Shown here: positions 5,495 through 7,176 of the stretch, in pieces
Layout: each line of letters begins with the position of its first letter
Position numbering within the stretch: the first letter of the stretch is position 1
From: Chitinophaga pinensis
GTDB taxonomy: Bacteria; Bacteroidota; Bacteroidia; Flavobacteriales_D; Crocinitomicaceae
Length of the DNA: 7,176 nucleotides
Reading direction: 5' to 3'
Assembly: GCA_945897765.1 (NCBI GenBank)
Contig: CAMDGP010000110.1
Span: forward strand, 1 to 7,176
Notes under the pieces: generated by a model
What the model was told of the DNA's origin: nothing
The model's database searches: none
Seen by the model: the letters and a program-made list of their open reading frames with translations, nothing else
Position numbers and translations under genes: made by a program

Positions 5495-7176
5495 ATGCAT
5501 CTAATTTCTGATTTTTCAATTTGGTGGTTAATTCCAATCGTACTAGTTGCAGCTGGAATTACCTATTTTCACTATCAAAACAAAGGTTGGTTTGCGGAAG
5601 TTAAACCTAGCTTTCAATGGGTTTTGCGTGGTTTGCGCTTTTCGTCTTTAGCACTCATAGGTATTTTATTGCTCGGACTGATTATTCAATCTTTGAATTA
5701 CCGCGAAGAAAAACCTGTTTTCATTGCACTCGTTGATAATTCTTCGTCGATTTTGAATTACAAGGACAGCGGAAGTGTTCGCAAAAACACTACTGATTTT
5801 TTAGCAAAATTGAAAGCAAAATATGCTGAACGTTTTGATCTCGTTACCATGACAGTTGGAACCGAAGTTGGCACTGAAAATCCTACTTTCAAAGAAAATA
5901 GTTCTGCATTGGAAATGGGCTTTGAGAAGATAAATGTTGATTATTACAACCGAAATATTGGTGGAATTGCTTTTATTTCTGATGGAAATTATAACGTTGG
6001 TGCAAATCCAAGTTATGCTGCTGAGAAAATCAGTTTAACACCAGTTTTCACACTTGCAGTTGGAGATACGACGCCAAAAAAAGATCATTTAATTCGAAAT
6101 ATAACTGTTAATGAAATTGCTTTTTTAAAGAATGATTTCCCAGTTGAAGTTGATTTAGAAGCTTTTAAAATCGGCGCTCGCAGTGTGAATGTTTCAATAT
6201 TTCAAAACGGACAAAAAGTTGGCAATCAAGTGGTGCAATATAAAAACGGCAAACGTGATTTTCAGCAAGCAAATTTTGTTTTAAACGCGACCAAACCTGG
6301 TTTTCAGACCTACACTGTTAAGCTCGAAGCAATTGACAACGAATACACACTGAAAAATAACACACGCACCTTTTACATTGAAGTAATTGATGCTCGAAGT
6401 AAAGTCTTGATTTTAGCGGGTGCTCCACATCCTGATATCGCTGCATTGAAGGAAGTATTGGACGCAAACGAAAATATTGAGGCAGAAAGTGTGCTTTTGA
6501 AAGATTGGAATAAATCCTTAGACAAAGTGAACTTGGTGATTTGGCACGAACCAGGCGTTAATTTTGACCAATCAACTTTAGATGCGATTCAAGGAAAAAA
6601 AATCCCTTTATTTTTTGTGGTCGGTCCGAATACAACTAACGGCGTTCTTTCTAAACTGAATCTAGGTTTGGCGGCAGCTGCAGGAAATCAAACCGACGAT
6701 AATCAAGCATTTCTTAATCCAAGCTTTTCATCGTTTGAAATCGACGATAAAGTCGCTGATGCTTTAACTTATTATCCTCCTTTGAAAAGTAAATTCGGAA
6801 GTTTAAAAATGAATGGTAATGCTGAAATCTTGTTGTATCAGCGCATTGGACAAATCCGAAAAAAAGAGCCGCTTTTGTTTTTCTTGCAACAGAATAACTT
6901 GCGCTCAGGTGTACTTTATGGTGAAGGTTTGTGGCGTTGGAAATTAAATGATTTTGTTAGAACGGGTAGTCACGATGCTTTCAGAGATTTATGGAGTAAA
7001 ATCTTTAATTATTTATTAGTCAAGCAACAAGGTGCAGGTTTACGTGTTGAATTTCAAAAACGCTTTACAATCGATGAAGATGTGATTGTGAATGCTTCGT
7101 TCTACAATGCCTCCTTGGAACCAATTACAAAACCGTTGATTGACATGAAAGTAACGGACGAAAAAGGCAAAGTCTA
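5495..7176 (+). CDS. Membrane-anchored VWA-like domain protein (3' end beyond the window)
   Basis: The frame is open from the ATG to the right edge: 560 complete codons plus two bases. The start is supported by an in-frame TAA at 5453-5455 with no other ATG after it. Two membrane helices occur at about residues 7-26 and 47-66, with a short polar loop between them, and a large C-terminal part that I infer to be outside the membrane in the periplasm. Residues about 74-195 look like a von Willebrand A fold: DNSSS (81-85) matches the DxSxS metal-binding motif, and IAFISDG (158-164) matches a later core strand ending in SDG. A beta-rich, Ig-like stretch follows (about 205-300). From about residue 304 an alpha/beta region begins (SKVLILAGAPHPD) that resembles the glutamine amidotransferase-like fold. 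Related uncharacterised proteins are widespread in Bacteroidota. It probably mediates protein contacts at the membrane; no enzymatic activity can be assigned. It is divergent from the ClC gene. Confidence 0.88.
   Translation, partial: MHLISDFSIWWLIPIVLVAAGITYFHYQNKGWFAEVKPSFQWVLRGLRFSSLALIGILLLGLIIQSLNYREEKPVFIALVDNSSSILNYKDSGSVRKNTTDFLAKLKAKYAERFDLVTMTVGTEVGTENPTFKENSSALEMGFEKINVDYYNRNIGGIAFISDGNYNVGANPSYAAEKISLTPVFTLAVGDTTPKKDHLIRNITVNEIAFLKNDFPVEVDLEAFKIGARSVNVSIFQNGQKVGNQVVQYKNGKRDFQQANFVLNATKPGFQTYTVKLEAIDNEYTLKNNTRTFYIEVIDARSKVLILAGAPHPDIAALKEVLDANENIEAESVLLKDWNKSLDKVNLVIWHEPGVNFDQSTLDAIQGKKIPLFFVVGPNTTNGVLSKLNLGLAAAAGNQTDDNQAFLNPSFSSFEIDDKVADALTYYPPLKSKFGSLKMNGNAEILLYQRIGQIRKKEPLLFFLQQNNLRSGVLYGEGLWRWKLNDFVRTGSHDAFRDLWSKIFNYLLVKQQGAGLRVEFQKRFTIDEDVIVNASFYNASLEPITKPLIDMKVTDEKGKV

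Noticed and set aside
1..7176. Mobile element, defence system, CRISPR array, tRNA or other RNA gene
   Set aside because: I read both strands and found no transposase, integrase, terminal inverted repeats, spaced direct repeats or tRNA-like cloverleaf; all long stretches are explained by the listed genes.

Overview
The window looks like ordinary chromosomal DNA from a member of the Bacteroidota, most likely a Flavobacteriia-type organism. The support is low GC content judged by eye, A-rich start regions without clear Shine-Dalgarno sequences, TAnnTTTG promoter elements, and gene families typical of that phylum. I cannot name a genus. I see no mobile element, CRISPR array, RNA gene or phage gene.

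Layout. (1) Positions 1-887, plus strand: the 3' third of uvrB (nucleotide excision repair) overlaps a small DUF3817-type membrane protein gene by four bases (ATGA). (2) Positions 918-3338, minus strand: a secreted M14-family zinc carboxypeptidase-like gene of 807 codons, interrupted by one in-frame TGA at codon 151, where the family normally has the glycine of an NPDGR motif. The rest of the reading frame is intact. (3) Positions 3339-3536: a 198-base gap holding two inverted repeats and a plausible promoter for the peptidase gene. (4) Positions 3537-5324, minus strand: a ClC-type chloride channel/transporter with two C-terminal CBS domains. (5) Positions 5325-5494: a 170-base divergent intergenic region, with a TAnnTTTG element exactly five bases before the start codon on each side. 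(6) Positions 5495-7176, plus strand: the first 560 codons of a membrane-anchored protein with a von Willebrand factor A (VWA)-like domain, running off the right edge.

The genes do not form an evident pathway. The uvrB/DUF3817 pair looks cotranscribed and converges on the peptidase gene. The peptidase and ClC genes lie in the same direction but appear separately transcribed, and the ClC and VWA genes are divergent. The most notable observation is the single premature TGA in an otherwise complete peptidase. It is either a very recent nonsense mutation, a sequencing error, or (least likely) translational readthrough. I found no convincing previously undescribed system.
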